From: Oscillospiraceae bacterium
Lineage (GTDB): Bacteria; Bacillota; Clostridia; Oscillospirales; Ruminococcaceae
DNA: 55,104 bases
Reading direction: 5' to 3'
Assembly: GCA_028720105.1 (NCBI GenBank)
Contig: JAQYLI010000003.1
Location: forward strand, 1 to 55,104
Positions within the stretch are counted from its first letter, which is position 1; the number at the start of each line of letters is the position of its first letter. Shown in pieces: positions 24,412 through 34,013 of the stretch. The notes under the pieces were generated by a model, which saw only the letters and a list, made by a program, of their open reading frames with translations, ran no database searches and was not told the DNA's origin. The translations under genes were made by a program, and so were the position numbers.

Positions 24412-26448
24412 TCAGAAATTAAATTTGCTTACAAGATCCTTGAGATTGCCTGCCTGTGCCGAAAGCTGTTCGGATACTGCGGCGCTCTCTTCTGCGGTAG
24501 CGGAATTAGACTGAACAGCGCCTGTTATCTGAGAAATATCATCATCTATCTTGCTTACCATCTGAGTCTGCTTGTTGCTGGAATCGGATATGGTCTCAAC
24601 GATGCCCTTGACCCTGATGATGCAGTCATTAAGCTGAGACATTGCTTCAGCTGTCTTGTTTAGAACCGCCGTACCCTCATTCACCGCTTCGGAAGACTGT
24701 TCGATAAGCTTTGTGGTATCGCTTACTGCGTCAGCGGATTTTGCTGCCAGATTTCTTACTTCATCTGCAACCACCGCAAAGCCCTTTCCGACCTCTCCTG
24801 CTCTTGCTGCCTCAACAGCGGCGTTCAGGGCAAGGATATTTGTCTGGAATGCGATATCCTCAATGGTCTTTATGATATTGCTTATCTTTGCGGAAGAACT
24901 TCCTATATTGTTCATTGCTTCGGTGAGCATCGACATTCTTTCGTTTGCGTCACGGACGTGATCGTAGGTCTGAATTATAAGCTTCTGAGCGTCACGGCAG
25001 CTTGCGGAGTTGGACTCAGCCTGTCCTTCGATCTGATGGATACTGCCTGCGAGAGCTTCAATTGATGCAGTCTGCTCAATGGAGGATGTGGAAAGGTAGT
25101 TAGAGCCTGTTGCCACCTGTCCCGAACCCGAATGGACCTGCTCGGCGGCAATGGAGATATTCCGCATTAAGCTTACAAGGCCCGAATTAAGGACATTCAG
25201 CTTTTCAAGGCTTTCCGCAAGCGCTTTCAGATCGCCGATATAATATTCTTTATTTTTGGAGACATCGACAGTAAGATTGCCTTCTGACATCTCTCCGAGA
25301 ATACGTCCGATATCATTTACAGCATTTTTTATCGTGCTGCTGAGCGTACCCACCGCACTTGATATTGTACCGATCTCATCTTTTCGTCCGGTGTATTTTT
25401 CGGTTATTTTTGCGGCGTCAAGCTCAAGCCGTCCCATACCTTCCAATGACTTCTTCACCTGAGTAAGCTCATAGCCTACTCCCTTCATTATAAGCAGCGT
25501 AATAGAAACCAGCACTATCGTAAACAGCGCACACACAACAGTTACGATGAGCTTTACCGAATTTACCGTGCTGTAGACCTCGGAATATTTATCCTTAACG
25601 ATAAATATCCAGCCCTTGTCAGCCATATAGCTGTATGCCGCAAGATAGGAGGTGCCGTCATCATCGGTATAGGAATAGAAGCCTGTGGGGTCGGTATTGC
25701 CGCCGTTTATTATGTCAATAATTCCCAGGCAGCCCTTATCCTCGGAGACTTCGTTGATAAGAGAGCTGTCAGCATTGTAAATATAGCGGGCATCGGAAGC
25801 ATTTAAGAATATGTATTCCTTATTGGGCAGACCCTTGATCTCAAGCCCTGTAATGGATTCCATAAGTCTGTCTGCATATACGGCGGAGCCTACAAATCCT
25901 ATACATTCATTATTATCAAAAATGGGGTAGTACAAGGACATAACCATTGCATCGGAAGCGCCCTTTGACTTCATAATGCCGCCATTTGCGACTTTTTCCA
26001 CGGATAAAATGTCCTTTTTAAGGCTCTCAAGAGCCTCGCCTGTGCGGGTAGTGATACCAACTGCGTTTTTATTGCTGTGTGTGAGGACAAGCGTCTCGGG
26101 CGTTGCGATATAAAGCCCCTCAAATATACCCTGAACAGCTGCATATTTTTCGGTATAGCTTTGTGCCTTAGCTGTTTCTTCGGTATTGCCCGGATTTTTC
26201 AGAATGTTTTTGACCTCGGAGCTGAGCGAAAACTCAACCATCGTATTTTCGGCACCCGATACATAATCCTCGATGATCGCCGCTCTTGAATTAACAGCGT
26301 CATACATCTGGTTGGAAATGTTTTCCTCAACAATGGAGGAAACATTCCGGTCAATAAGAGACCATAGAATGAGCATTCCCACAACTGTTACTATCAATAT
26401 ACAGAGGCTGATCCGGGAAGCAAGTCTCATATTCTTTAAAAAATTCAT
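24412..26448 (-). CDS. Methyl-accepting chemotaxis protein (dCache type)
   Basis: 678 aa. Membrane helix (about 12-34), large extracellular sensor (about 35-285) that looks like a dCache domain, second helix (about 293-315), HAMP region, and a cytoplasmic coiled coil with the conserved tip [20 protein letters not shown] and [17 protein letters not shown]. It senses an extracellular ligand, unknown, and signals to CheA. The protein ends in KFNF without a CheR-binding pentapeptide. No other che gene lies nearby. The 363-bp gap upstream (26449-26811) is very AT-rich with no gene visible; its plus-strand promoter is listed separately. Confidence 0.93.
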   Translation of the reverse strand: MNFLKNMRLASRISLCILIVTVVGMLILWSLIDRNVSSIVEENISNQMYDAVNSRAAIIEDYVSGAENTMVEFSLSSEVKNILKNPGNTEETAKAQSYTEKYAAVQGIFEGLYIATPETLVLTHSNKNAVGITTRTGEALESLKKDILSVEKVANGGIMKSKGASDAMVMSLYYPIFDNNECIGFVGSAVYADRLMESITGLEIKGLPNKEYIFLNASDARYIYNADSSLINEVSEDKGCLGIIDIINGGNTDPTGFYSYTDDDGTSYLAAYSYMADKGWIFIVKDKYSEVYSTVNSVKLIVTVVCALFTIVLVSITLLIMKGVGYELTQVKKSLEGMGRLELDAAKITEKYTGRKDEIGTISSAVGTLSSTIKNAVNDIGRILGEMSEGNLTVDVSKNKEYYIGDLKALAESLEKLNVLNSGLVSLMRNISIAAEQVHSGSGQVATGSNYLSTSSIEQTASIEALAGSIHQIEGQAESNSASCRDAQKLIIQTYDHVRDANERMSMLTEAMNNIGSSSAKISNIIKTIEDIAFQTNILALNAAVEAARAGEVGKGFAVVADEVRNLAAKSADAVSDTTKLIEQSSEAVNEGTAVLNKTAEAMSQLNDCIIRVKGIVETISDSSNKQTQMVSKIDDDISQITGAVQSNSATAEESAAVSEQLSAQAGNLKDLVSKFNF

Positions 26449-26709
26449 ACTGCTATCTCACCTTTTGCATATTTTAGATGATATGAGTTCTTATATTTTT
26501 ACTTAAATCATCTTTTATAAACATATTTCAAAAATTATTTTAGCACAGTATGTCTTAATATTCTACCCAAATATTGCTTTTTTCGCATTTTAACCAAAAT
26601 TTTACAATTAGATAATATTATTTTATATGAGTCCATTCACGCTCACCATAAATAAAAGAAAACACTGCGAACCACAGAATTTTATATTGTAATTTGTGTA
26701 AAAAAGGTA

Positions 26710-26738
26710 TTGACATTTGCGGAGATTTGTGGTACATT
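26710..26738 (+). promoter_or_regulatory. Promoter of the sortase-anchored protein gene
   Basis: TTGACA (26710-26715), 17-bp spacer, TACATT (26733-26738). A strong AAAGGAGAAAAG ribosome-binding site precedes the ATG at 26812. Codon use of the gene also points to high expression. Confidence 0.75.
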
Positions 26739-26811
26739 TATTTTAAATACAAATACATAGGTTGTATTTTAATGAAAACGATTTATTTTTGCTTTAAAGG
26801 AGAAAAGAATT

Positions 26812-27567
26812 ATGAAAAAGTTCAGAACTCTCAGCGCAATTGCAGCAGCAGCTTTGGCTGTAAGTATGATCCCCGTATCCGCTTCCGCAGAGGACACCTA
26901 CCACGCTTACATCGGCGTTCAGTCCGCAAGCTTCTCTTTCAGAAACGCTTGGTATGAGCCCTCCTACGGCAAGGGCGTTACAGGCGACGACGGTATGGTT
27001 TACTTTGATCAGATCACAGGCTGGGACGGCCCCACAGCTGTAAGCAAGGGCGGCGTATTCCAGGACGCTGAGATCACAGGCGACGGCACATACACTGTTT
27101 CCGTAACTGATTTCGATTTCGGTTCCGATGAGTCTCTCAACCTTCTCTTCGTTTCCACCGATATCCCTCTTGACAGCGGCGTTACCATCAGCGACGTTAA
27201 GGTAGTTCTCGACGGCAACACCAAGTACACCTTTGACGAGGCTTATCTCAGCCCCGACGCTAAGGAATACCTTGAGCCTATGTGCATCAACATCTGGAAC
27301 GACGACCTGGGCAAGGAGGAAGGTCTTTTCGGTTATGTAATGCCTGAGAACTCCATCGAGCTCACATTCACAGTAAGCGGTCTCGGCGCTGCTTCCGCAG
27401 AGGCTGAGGAAGAGGCTCCCGCAGAGGAGACTGAGGCTCCCGCAGAGGAAGCTCCCGCAGCAGCTGAGGAGACCACCGCTCCCAAGACAGGCAACACAGC
27501 AGCAGGCGCACTCCTCGCAGTTATGGGCGTTGCAGCAGCTGCAGCAGTTGTTTCCAAGAGAAAGTAA
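26812..27567 (+). CDS. Secreted, sortase-anchored beta-rich protein
   Basis: 251 aa. Signal peptide (MKKFRTLSAIAAAALAVSMI, cut near SASAE), a beta-sandwich-like domain (about 27-190) of a type found near Clostridia sugar-binding systems, a Pro-Glu-Ala linker made of EEAPAEETEAPAEE-like repeats, and a C-terminal sorting signal: TAPKTGN, hydrophobic stretch, then SKRK. The motif is an LPXTG variant (PKTG), so sortase attachment to the wall is predicted. Codon use is strongly biased to C-ending codons, as in highly expressed genes. A glycan-binding role is inferred from the neighbour gene. Confidence 0.78.
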   Translation: MKKFRTLSAIAAAALAVSMIPVSASAEDTYHAYIGVQSASFSFRNAWYEPSYGKGVTGDDGMVYFDQITGWDGPTAVSKGGVFQDAEITGDGTYTVSVTDFDFGSDESLNLLFVSTDIPLDSGVTISDVKVVLDGNTKYTFDEAYLSPDAKEYLEPMCINIWNDDLGKEEGLFGYVMPENSIELTFTVSGLGAASAEAEEEAPAEETEAPAEEAPAAAEETTAPKTGNTAAGALLAVMGVAAAAAVVSKRK

Positions 27568-27605
27568 TTTTCTGAAAACCGTTTCGGGAAAATAAATTCG
27601 GGCGC

Positions 27606-27641
27606 AGCCGGGCAGATTTAGAGTATAAATATGTCCCGGCT
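27606..27641 (+). terminator. Weak terminator/attenuator before the binding-protein gene
   Basis: AGCCGGG (27606-27612) pairs with CCCGGCT (27635-27641) around a 22-nt loop, followed by ATGCTTTTACTTTT. Partial read-through into the next gene, which starts 38 bp later, is plausible. Confidence 0.5.
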
Positions 27642-27678
27642 ATGCTTTTACTTTTAAATGAAAGGCGGAGTAATAGGA

Positions 27679-29541
27679 ATGAAATTAAAGAAGATACTTT
27701 CCGCAGTTCTTGCGGTTTCAATGATGGCAGCTGTTACAGGCTGCGGCGGAAGCACCGAGGGCGGCGGCACCACCGAGCAGGCTGCAGGCGAAACACAGGC
27801 TGCAGAAGGCGCAGATGATGCTGATGATTCAGATGATGCGGATAATTCTGCGGCTGAAAACGATACCGAAGCTGCAGAAGGCAGCAGCGGCGATGTAAGA
27901 GAGGCTGACGAGGACTTCTCCGAGCTTTACGGCAAGGATACCATCAACATCACCATCTACAGCCAGCTGGCAAACTACTCGGGCGAGCTTACAGGCTGGT
28001 TCGCAGAGCTTATGAAGCAGAAATACAACTGCGTTATGACAATTATCCCCGATTCCGACGGTACATTTGACACCCGTATGGAGTCCGGCAACCTGGGCGA
28101 TATCGTTGTTTTCGGCTCCACAGGAAACGATTACCAGAGAGCCGCTACATCGGGAATGCTCTTTGACTGGAACGAGGACGATATCCTTTCCGATTACGGT
28201 CCCTACATTAAGGCAAATATGCCCTACGCTCTCGAGAACAACGCTAATCTGAACGACTCAATCGGCGCAGGAAACGTTGTTTACGGCTTCGGTCACAATG
28301 TTGCCACCTCTCCCGAGGACCACGAAGCATTCTTCTATACAATGGACCTCCGCTGGGATCTCTATAAGGAGCTTGGTTATCCCGAGGTAAACAACCTTGA
28401 CGACCTTTACAATCTCTTCGTATCTATGAAGGAGATCTGCCCCACCGACGAGGCAGGCAACGAGACTTATGCCATCTCTATGTGGCCCGACTGGGACGGA
28501 AATATGGTAATGTACATCAAGGCATTCGCTACCTGCTACTGGGGCTATGATGAAATGGGCTTTGGTCTTTACGACGTTGAAACAGGCAAGTACCACGACG
28601 CTCTCGAGCCCGACGGTCCTTACCTCAAGAGTCTCAAGTTCTTCAACAAGCTTTATCAGGCAGGTCTTATCGATCCCAACTCCATCACTCAGACCTATGA
28701 CAAAATGAGTGAAAAAGCTCAGAACGGCGGTATCTTCTTCTCCATCTTCGATTACGCAGGTTCTCAGCTTTACAACTCCGAAGAACACCTTACCGAGGGT
28801 AAGGGTATGTATCCTATGGTTCCCAAGGACGCATCTCCTCTCTGCTACGGTATGAACGTTATGGGCGGCAACAGAGTATGGACTATCGGCGCAAACACCG
28901 AATATCCCGAGCTTTGTATGGCAATCATCAACTACCTCACAACTCCCGAGGGATATATGACCTACTGGTACGGTCCCAAGGACGTTTGCTGGTACTATGA
29001 CGAAGAAGGTCACAGCTGTCTCACCGAGCTTGGCGAGCAGGCTTACAAGGACAGAAAGGGCACTATAATGCCCGCAGAATGGGGCGGTATCTCCTTTAAC
29101 GAGGGTACCTTCCAGGCTAACAACACCACCTGGTCAAGAGACGCTTCCAACCCCGATTCCAACGGCGAAACATATAACTGCGACAACTGGGTAAGCCGCC
29201 GTGCAGATACCGATTATGAAATTCAGAACGACTGGAGAACACGCACAGGCTGCTACAACTCCCAGGAGTATATGAACACCACAAATTACAAGGTATCTCT
29301 CGCAACTTCCTACTCCGAGTCTGCAAAGTCCGATGAACTTGAGATCGTATGGGAGCAGGTAAAGAACACCATCGTTACTTCCTCCTGGAACGCTGTTTAT
29401 GCAGAGTCCGACGAAGAGTTCGACAAGATCGTAGCTGATATGACCGCTAAGTGCAAGGAATACGATCCCGAGGGCGTATGCCTCGCTTGGTGCGAGAACG
29501 AAGCCGCTATCAGATGCGGACTTGAAGATCAGGTTAGATAA
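27679..29541 (+). CDS. ABC transporter substrate-binding lipoprotein (family 1, sugar-type)
   Basis: 620 aa from the ATG at 27679, with GGCGGAG upstream. Lipoprotein signal with lipobox VTGC, then an acidic Ala/Asp/Glu-rich linker (about 25-75), then a large type-I solute-binding domain rich in aromatic residues (for example GYGFGHNVATSP, WPDWDGNMVMYIKAF). The size and Trp/Tyr content fit oligosaccharide binders. No permease or ATPase gene is adjacent, so it relies on components encoded elsewhere. Codon bias resembles the upstream wall-anchored protein gene, suggesting both are abundant surface proteins. Confidence 0.85.
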   Translation: MKLKKILSAVLAVSMMAAVTGCGGSTEGGGTTEQAAGETQAAEGADDADDSDDADNSAAENDTEAAEGSSGDVREADEDFSELYGKDTINITIYSQLANYSGELTGWFAELMKQKYNCVMTIIPDSDGTFDTRMESGNLGDIVVFGSTGNDYQRAATSGMLFDWNEDDILSDYGPYIKANMPYALENNANLNDSIGAGNVVYGFGHNVATSPEDHEAFFYTMDLRWDLYKELGYPEVNNLDDLYNLFVSMKEICPTDEAGNETYAISMWPDWDGNMVMYIKAFATCYWGYDEMGFGLYDVETGKYHDALEPDGPYLKSLKFFNKLYQAGLIDPNSITQTYDKMSEKAQNGGIFFSIFDYAGSQLYNSEEHLTEGKGMYPMVPKDASPLCYGMNVMGGNRVWTIGANTEYPELCMAIINYLTTPEGYMTYWYGPKDVCWYYDEEGHSCLTELGEQAYKDRKGTIMPAEWGGISFNEGTFQANNTTWSRDASNPDSNGETYNCDNWVSRRADTDYEIQNDWRTRTGCYNSQEYMNTTNYKVSLATSYSESAKSDELEIVWEQVKNTIVTSSWNAVYAESDEEFDKIVADMTAKCKEYDPEGVCLAWCENEAAIRCGLEDQVR

Positions 29542-29579
29542 CAATTCTCCTCATATTTTAAATATATTTCATTTTCCTA

Positions 29580-29614
29580 CCGGCGGGCGTTTCGGCGTCC
29601 GCCGGATGTTTTTT
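29580..29614 (+). terminator. Terminator of the substrate-binding protein gene
   Basis: CCGGCGGGCG (29580-29589) and CGTCCGCCGG (29596-29605) pair with one G-U, followed by ATGTTTTTTCT. Confidence 0.9.
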
Positions 29615-29834
29615 CTCATATCAGAAAATACTCTTTGTATAATCCTTTTTCAACCGTTTTCGACAGGGTAATTCATATTTTTCAGGAGAGCATTCAACTC
29701 TTTCAACAGAGTTTTCAACAGTTTTTTGAATGTATCGGATTACATACCGTCTGTAATTATTACCATATGTATATTTTTGGAGCAAAAGGGATATAATATC
29801 CCCAAAAGAAAAAACAGAAAGGAAAAACAAAAAA

Positions 29835-30125
29835 ATGATAAAGGGCGTTAACAAGAGGATAGTGGAGGTAAGCTTCCCCGAAAGCGTATATTTTGAAAAG
29901 GCAGTTCTGTTTCTACGCTCGGAGGGGCTTCCTAAGGGTGATGCGGCTCTTGAGGAGGAGGCACGCTCACAGATAATCAGACTTGAAAACGGCATTTCAC
30001 AAGCTCCTCTGTCACCCTCAAAAATAAAAGCCCGCATTGCTGCGGGCAGGATAATAAACGGGCTTTTCCGCATATCGGTGATAATCTGCGCTGCTGCGGC
30101 GCTGATGCTGCTGATAGACAGCTGA
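29835..30125 (+). CDS. Small protein with C-terminal membrane helix
   Basis: 96 aa, starting MIKGVNKRIVEVSFPESVYF, with a charged middle and one C-terminal membrane helix (about 76-95). Short proteins starting with MIKGVN and ending in a membrane helix are common in Clostridia, function unknown. A -10 box TATAAT (29792-29797) lies inside the palindrome GGGATATAATATCCC. Ribosome-binding site GAAAGGAAA is present. A hairpin GCTGATAC/GTATCAGC (30128-30148) follows but lacks a T-tract. Confidence 0.68.
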   Translation: MIKGVNKRIVEVSFPESVYFEKAVLFLRSEGLPKGDAALEEEARSQIIRLENGISQAPLSPSKIKARIAAGRIINGLFRISVIICAAAALMLLIDS

Positions 30126-30206
30126 TGGCTGATACTATAAGTATCAGCAAAAGGTTACAATGTGGATACAATTTCAGACGGCACTTGAAAAAATCTCACG
30201 ATTGGT

Positions 30207-30746
30207 TTATAATAGAGTAAGCTGGTCTTTGTCGGGAAAAAGCTCGCTGAGGTCTATGCGGCGTATATCAAGCCCCTGACTTGCCGCATAACGCACCGTC
30301 TGACCCGTTCCGCTCCTGTCATTGCCGATAACAGCGATAAGACGGGCGGAATTATCCACCATATAGCGGTTTCGCAGGTTCATACAGGCAGGGGTGTAGG
30401 TCTCAGACAGAATGACCACCCTTTCGGCGCTGTCAGTGATACGTCCGAAATTCCACTTGTCCGCGCCCTTGAAGCCCCTGCCGAAATCACGGTAGGGCAG
30501 AGCGGCGATAAGCCTCAGACTGCGTGCGGCGGCAAGCTCTAAAACTATCTCCCCCGCCCACAGGTCAACGCCGCGCTGCATTCCCGTAATGAAGGTGTCG
30601 AAGCCCTCATCTGCGGCTGCGGATATCTCTTTATAGAGCATACTTTTTATGACTTTTATTTCTCCTGCAGCCTCCGCTCCCCCAAAGGGAAGCTTCTCGG
30701 GGCGGTGTCCCGTAAAGCATACGGTTTTTTCTCTGATGATGTCCAT
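30207..30746 (-). CDS. SLOG-family protein (DUF1273/YpsA-like)
   Basis: About 179 aa from the ATG at 30746, preceded by GAGG; a longer reading to 30809 lacks a ribosome-binding site. Rossmann-like nucleotide-binding motifs: VCFTGHRPEKLPF at the N-terminus, FITGMQRGVDLWAGEIV, and AVIGNDRSGTGQTVRYA. Such proteins bind nucleotides or nucleotide-derived signals; YpsA of Bacillus affects cell division. Precise function unknown. Transcribed alone from the promoter at 30777-30805. Confidence 0.78.
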   Translation of the reverse strand: MDIIREKTVCFTGHRPEKLPFGGAEAAGEIKVIKSMLYKEISAAADEGFDTFITGMQRGVDLWAGEIVLELAAARSLRLIAALPYRDFGRGFKGADKWNFGRITDSAERVVILSETYTPACMNLRNRYMVDNSARLIAVIGNDRSGTGQTVRYAASQGLDIRRIDLSELFPDKDQLTLL

Positions 30747-30776
30747 ATTGCACCTCAATGATAAAGCGTTACAATT

Positions 30777-30805
30777 ATTATAGCACATAGTTTTCAAATA
30801 ATCAA
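30777..30805 (-). promoter_or_regulatory. Promoter of the SLOG gene
   Basis: Minus strand TTGATT (30800-30805), 17-bp spacer, TATAAT (30777-30782) with an upstream TGTGC extension. Confidence 0.82.
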
Positions 30806-30853
30806 GCATAATTTTTTCGGGAGCTTTCCCATTTGGAAAGGATAGATATACAT

Positions 30854-32041
30854 ATGAAGAAATTTCTAAGTCGTGCCTGGGCTGAGGTACATCTTGACAG
30901 ATTAAAGGATAATCTCACAGCACTCAGAAGCCTTATTGATGAAAATACCACTCAGATAGCCTGCGTTGTCAAGGCAAATGCTTACGGTCACGACGACGGC
31001 AACATTGCCCCCTATCTTGAGTCTCTAGGAGTCAGTTTTTTTGCGGTTTCAAACATAAAGGAAGCGGAAAATCTCCGCAGAAACGGCGTTAAAGGGGAGA
31101 TACTCATTTTAGGTCACACTCCTGCAGAGTATGCTCCCGAGCTTGCGGAGTATGACATAATCCAGGCGGCAGTTTCCCTTGAATATGCCCGCGAGCTTTC
31201 GGAATGTGCATTGCAGGCGAATGTAAGGGTAAAGATACATATGGCGGTGGATACGGGTATGGGCCGTATAGGCGTATGTGCCTCCGATGATGAATCACTT
31301 GCCGCAGCCGCAATGGATATCTGCTCTGCCGCAAGCCTCAGAGGAATTATCCTTGACGGCACATTCTCCCACTATGCCGCCGCAGACAGCCTTGATGATG
31401 ACGATATCGCCTACACCGCCGCTCAGACCGAGAGATTTTTCGATGTATGCGGCAGGGTAAGGTCGCAGGGAATATCACTCAGGCACACCCACTGCCTTAA
31501 CAGTGCAGGCGGCGCTTATAGATTTGACAGCCGCAGCACTCTTGTCCGCTTCGGAATAATGCTCTACGGCTTGAAGCCCGACAGAAGCCTTGTGCTGCCC
31601 GTAAAGCTCACCCCCGTAATGGATCTTAAAGCCGCAGTTTCCTATGTAAAGCCCGTTAAAGCAGGCAGCTTTATAAGCTATGGCAGGACATATCGCGCCG
31701 ACAAGGACATTATCGCCGCAACCATTCCCATTGGCTATGCAGACGGCTATTCAAGAAGCCTTTCGGGCAAGGGATATGTGCTGATTAACGGCAGAAAAGC
31801 TCCCATTATCGGAAGGATATGTATGGATCAGCTTATGGCGGACGTTACGGATATCAAGGGTGTCCGTGAGGGCACCGAGGTCACTCTTATGGGCACAGAG
31901 GGCAGCGAAACAATTACCGCCGACGACCTTGCAGGACTTTGCGGCACAATCGGATATGAGATAATCTGCGGCATATCCAAGCGCATACCCAGAGTCATTT
32001 ACAGAGACGGGGAAATTTCCGACGTGGTGGAGTATTACTGA
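30854..32041 (+). CDS. alr: Alanine racemase
   Basis: 395 aa from ATG 30854; a TTG at 30833 (GGGAG nine nt upstream) would add seven residues and cannot be excluded. Converts L-alanine to D-alanine for peptidoglycan with PLP. PLP lysine is in ACVVKANAYGHDD; the C-terminal catalytic domain has IISKR-type end and GRICMDQLMADV. Fold is the usual TIM barrel plus beta domain. It overlaps by one base the small broken ORF downstream. Confidence 0.95.
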   Translation: MKKFLSRAWAEVHLDRLKDNLTALRSLIDENTTQIACVVKANAYGHDDGNIAPYLESLGVSFFAVSNIKEAENLRRNGVKGEILILGHTPAEYAPELAEYDIIQAAVSLEYARELSECALQANVRVKIHMAVDTGMGRIGVCASDDESLAAAAMDICSAASLRGIILDGTFSHYAAADSLDDDDIAYTAAQTERFFDVCGRVRSQGISLRHTHCLNSAGGAYRFDSRSTLVRFGIMLYGLKPDRSLVLPVKLTPVMDLKAAVSYVKPVKAGSFISYGRTYRADKDIIAATIPIGYADGYSRSLSGKGYVLINGRKAPIIGRICMDQLMADVTDIKGVREGTEVTLMGTEGSETITADDLAGLCGTIGYEIICGISKRIPRVIYRDGEISDVVEYY

Positions 32042-32200
32042 TGAAAATATCTTCGGATAGGCTTGAAGAAAGGTTCATCGGAGAAATTGACCGTAAATTA
32101 GCCCATACGTGGCTTTCGCGAAGAGAGCTTTTCGGAAACATCTCTCGGATATATGAAGCTAATTGACGAGGAGTATTACAGCAGAATGAAAGGGCTCTGA
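32041..32200 (+). pseudogene. Frameshifted remnant of a small gene
   Basis: An ATG overlapping the alr stop (TGATG) opens a 41-codon frame (MKISSDRLEERFIGEIDRKL onward) ending at 32166. In the +1 frame the sequence continues as YMKLIDEEYYSRMKGL and stops at 32200, which looks like the natural end of one protein of about 52 aa split by a frameshift near 32140. Family unknown. A genuine 41-aa peptide is the alternative. Confidence 0.4.
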
Positions 32201-32227
32201 AAATTACGTGGATATTCCGTGAAAAGC

Positions 32228-32256
32228 TTGACATATCCGTCAAAAAGGTTTATTCT
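32228..32256 (+). promoter_or_regulatory. Promoter of the cell-wall-binding repeat protein gene
   Basis: TTGACA (32228-32233), 17-bp spacer, TATTCT (32251-32256), 32 bp before the start codon. AAAGGAG lies before the ATG. Confidence 0.8.
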
Positions 32257-32288
32257 GTAACTATCAAAACAAAAAGGAGCGACCGAAA

Positions 32289-33146
32289 ATGAAAACATTT
32301 AGAAAAGCAGCGGCATTATTTATGGCAGCGGCAGCGGTATTATCCGCGTCAGGAAGCTGCTTTGCCGCGGAATGGAAAGAAACGGACAAGGGTATGACCT
32401 ACATAAACGACAGCGGCAAGGCTGTTACGGGTATGCAGGAGATAGACGGGGAAACCTATTATTTTAACAGCAAGGGCATAATGAAAACAGGCTGGCTCAG
32501 CACAAAGTCGGGTAAAAAATATTACTTTGACTCCGACGGAACAATGCACACAGGCTGGCTGAGAACAAATTCAGCTAAATACTACTTCTCCGAAAAGGGC
32601 AATATGTGCATCGGCAGCGTTAAGATAGGCACAAGCTATTATTTCTTTGATGAGGACGGCAAAATGCTCACTGGCTGGCAGGAGGCGGACGGAGAGGATT
32701 ATTACTACTGCACGAACGGCAAAAGAGCAGTCTCAAAGACTGTTAATATAGACGGAGAAAGAGTTAAATTTGACAAAAACGGCAGGGTGGTATCAAATCA
32801 ATCTTCCGATAAAACAGAGGACAGCCCCGCTGTAACATCGGTTTCAAAGCAGGACGAAGCTAAGGAAGAGAAAGAAGTCACCGCAGAGAAAATAGTTCCC
32901 CGGGAGATAGTAGTTACAGATACCGAATTTACAATTCAAAAGGGAGCAAAATTCAGACTTTCATACAACTTCCGTCCCATCACAACCAACTGCACGGACG
33001 TTACTTTTTCAAGCTCCAATGACTCTGTTGTGTCGGTAAACAAAAAGGGCGATATTGAAGCGCTGAAGCAGGGCAAAGCTACCGTTACCATAAGGTCAGC
33101 CGAGGACAAGTCCGTTTCTGTCAAGCTGAAAATAACAGTGGAATAA
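32289..33146 (+). CDS. Secreted cell-wall-binding repeat protein with Ig-like domain
   Basis: 285 aa. Signal peptide (about 1-27), then five or six choline/glucan-binding-type repeats of about 20 residues (for example YYFNSKGIMKTGWLSTKSG, KYYFDSDGTMHTGWL, YYFFDEDGKMLTGWQ), a charged linker (about 175-205), and a C-terminal Ig-like (BIG2) domain (about 207-285, with SSSNDSVVSVNKKGDIEALK). Non-covalent wall or glycan attachment is predicted. There is no catalytic domain, so it is likely a surface structural or adhesive protein. Confidence 0.85.
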   Translation: MKTFRKAAALFMAAAAVLSASGSCFAAEWKETDKGMTYINDSGKAVTGMQEIDGETYYFNSKGIMKTGWLSTKSGKKYYFDSDGTMHTGWLRTNSAKYYFSEKGNMCIGSVKIGTSYYFFDEDGKMLTGWQEADGEDYYYCTNGKRAVSKTVNIDGERVKFDKNGRVVSNQSSDKTEDSPAVTSVSKQDEAKEEKEVTAEKIVPREIVVTDTEFTIQKGAKFRLSYNFRPITTNCTDVTFSSSNDSVVSVNKKGDIEALKQGKATVTIRSAEDKSVSVKLKITVE

Positions 33147-33162
33147 GCTGTATGTAAAAAAT

Positions 33163-33208
33163 ATGCGCAGGTCTTTTCGGGCAGAAAATGCCCAAAAGAC
33201 CTGCGCAT
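33163..33208. terminator. Bidirectional terminator between convergent genes
   Basis: ATGCGCAGGTCTTTT (33163-33177) and AAAAGACCTGCGCAT (33194-33208) form a perfect 15-bp stem, followed by TTTGTTT on the plus side and by a T-rich run on the minus side. It serves the wall-binding protein gene and the CarD-like gene, which end 17 and 6 bp away. Confidence 0.9.
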
Positions 33209-33213
33209 TTTGT

Positions 33214-33732
33214 TTATAATGCTGTTCTGTCAGACGACGAAAGCCGTTCCTCGATAAGCCTGCCCACATCTTCCTCGGGGATTCCGAGAACTGCGGAAAA
33301 CTCTGCGCTTATCTGCCTGCAGGCGGCTGAAAGAGCCTTTTCGTCGCAGGAGATAAGCTCCTTGCCCTCTGCATTGCGACGGCTTTTTTCCTCAAGCAGC
33401 TCTCTTATCATTCCGATGATAAGGCGGCTGTCACCGCTTTTCACCGTCTGACTCAGTATTGCCTTTCGCCGGTTTTTGTCAGAGTCCCGAAGCTTATGCT
33501 CCATCAGGCTGCCGTCAATGGCGGCAAATATCTCATCTCTTGTCATAAGAGCGCGCACTCTGTCCCCGATCCTGTCCGCAGGAACGTAATAGCAGGAAGC
33601 AGGCGCGCTTTCGGGGATAAGGCGGAGATATTCCTCCTTATGCAAGCCATCGAAGCATTTTGTACAAAGCCCGTCTGTCCTGCAAAGCTCTCTGCCGTCA
33701 TAGATAACGCGCTGACCCTTTTCAAAGCTCAT
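33214..33732 (-). CDS. CarD-family transcriptional regulator-like protein
   Basis: 172 aa from ATG 33732; upstream in-frame codons lie within the preceding gene. The N-terminal part (MSFEKGQRVIYDGRELCRTD to YLRLIPESAPASCYYVPAD) fits the CarD/TRCF RNA-polymerase interaction domain, followed by a helical C-terminal domain (about 75-165). CarD proteins stabilise open promoter complexes. Its start overlaps the small Cys-rich gene by 4 bp (ATGA), so the two are co-translated. Confidence 0.78.
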   Translation of the reverse strand: MSFEKGQRVIYDGRELCRTDGLCTKCFDGLHKEEYLRLIPESAPASCYYVPADRIGDRVRALMTRDEIFAAIDGSLMEHKLRDSDKNRRKAILSQTVKSGDSRLIIGMIRELLEEKSRRNAEGKELISCDEKALSAACRQISAEFSAVLGIPEEDVGRLIEERLSSSDRTAL

Positions 33733-33998
33733 AACGTGTCGCCTCCGCCGTCTTTCCACGGACGTTTTCCGCCGTAATATTTTCTTGCTATCCTCGCCTG
33801 CTCCTCCTCCGAAAGCAGGGACAGACGGGACTTCCAGCCGCTCAGGTCGGGGCTGCGTTCCTCGGGAGAGAAAAATGTGCATTTTTCCCCTGTGCAGCGT
33901 GAAAAGCTCAGCCGCTCGCAGCCGCCCTTTTCATTTAAAAAGCGGCAGTCGGGTAAGTGCAGCAGCTCCTCATCTCCAATAGGAGAATGTTTTCTCAT
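33729..33998 (-). CDS. Small cysteine-rich protein, possible zinc binder
   Basis: 89 aa. Cysteines in LPDCRFLNEKGGCERLSFSR and CTGEKCTFF (spacing C-x8-C-x6-C-x4-C) suggest a small metal site; the rest is helical and ends in YYGGKRPWKDGG. Similar short proteins occur in Clostridia but have no known role. Four-bp overlap with the CarD-like gene and position in the same run suggest a linked function. Confidence 0.65.
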   Translation of the reverse strand: MRKHSPIGDEELLHLPDCRFLNEKGGCERLSFSRCTGEKCTFFSPEERSPDLSGWKSRLSLLSEEEQARIARKYYGGKRPWKDGGGDTL

Positions 33999-34013
33999 AA
34001 GCCGTCCTCCAAA

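Noticed and set aside
28258-29013. 251-codon minus-strand frame inside the substrate-binding protein gene
   Set aside because: Produced by the strong codon bias of the sense gene; no family features.
33733-33882. N-terminal extension of the CarD-like protein
   Set aside because: The extra 50 codons overlap the upstream Cys-rich gene and are Arg/Pro-rich, whereas the ATG at 33732 gives a normal CarD start.
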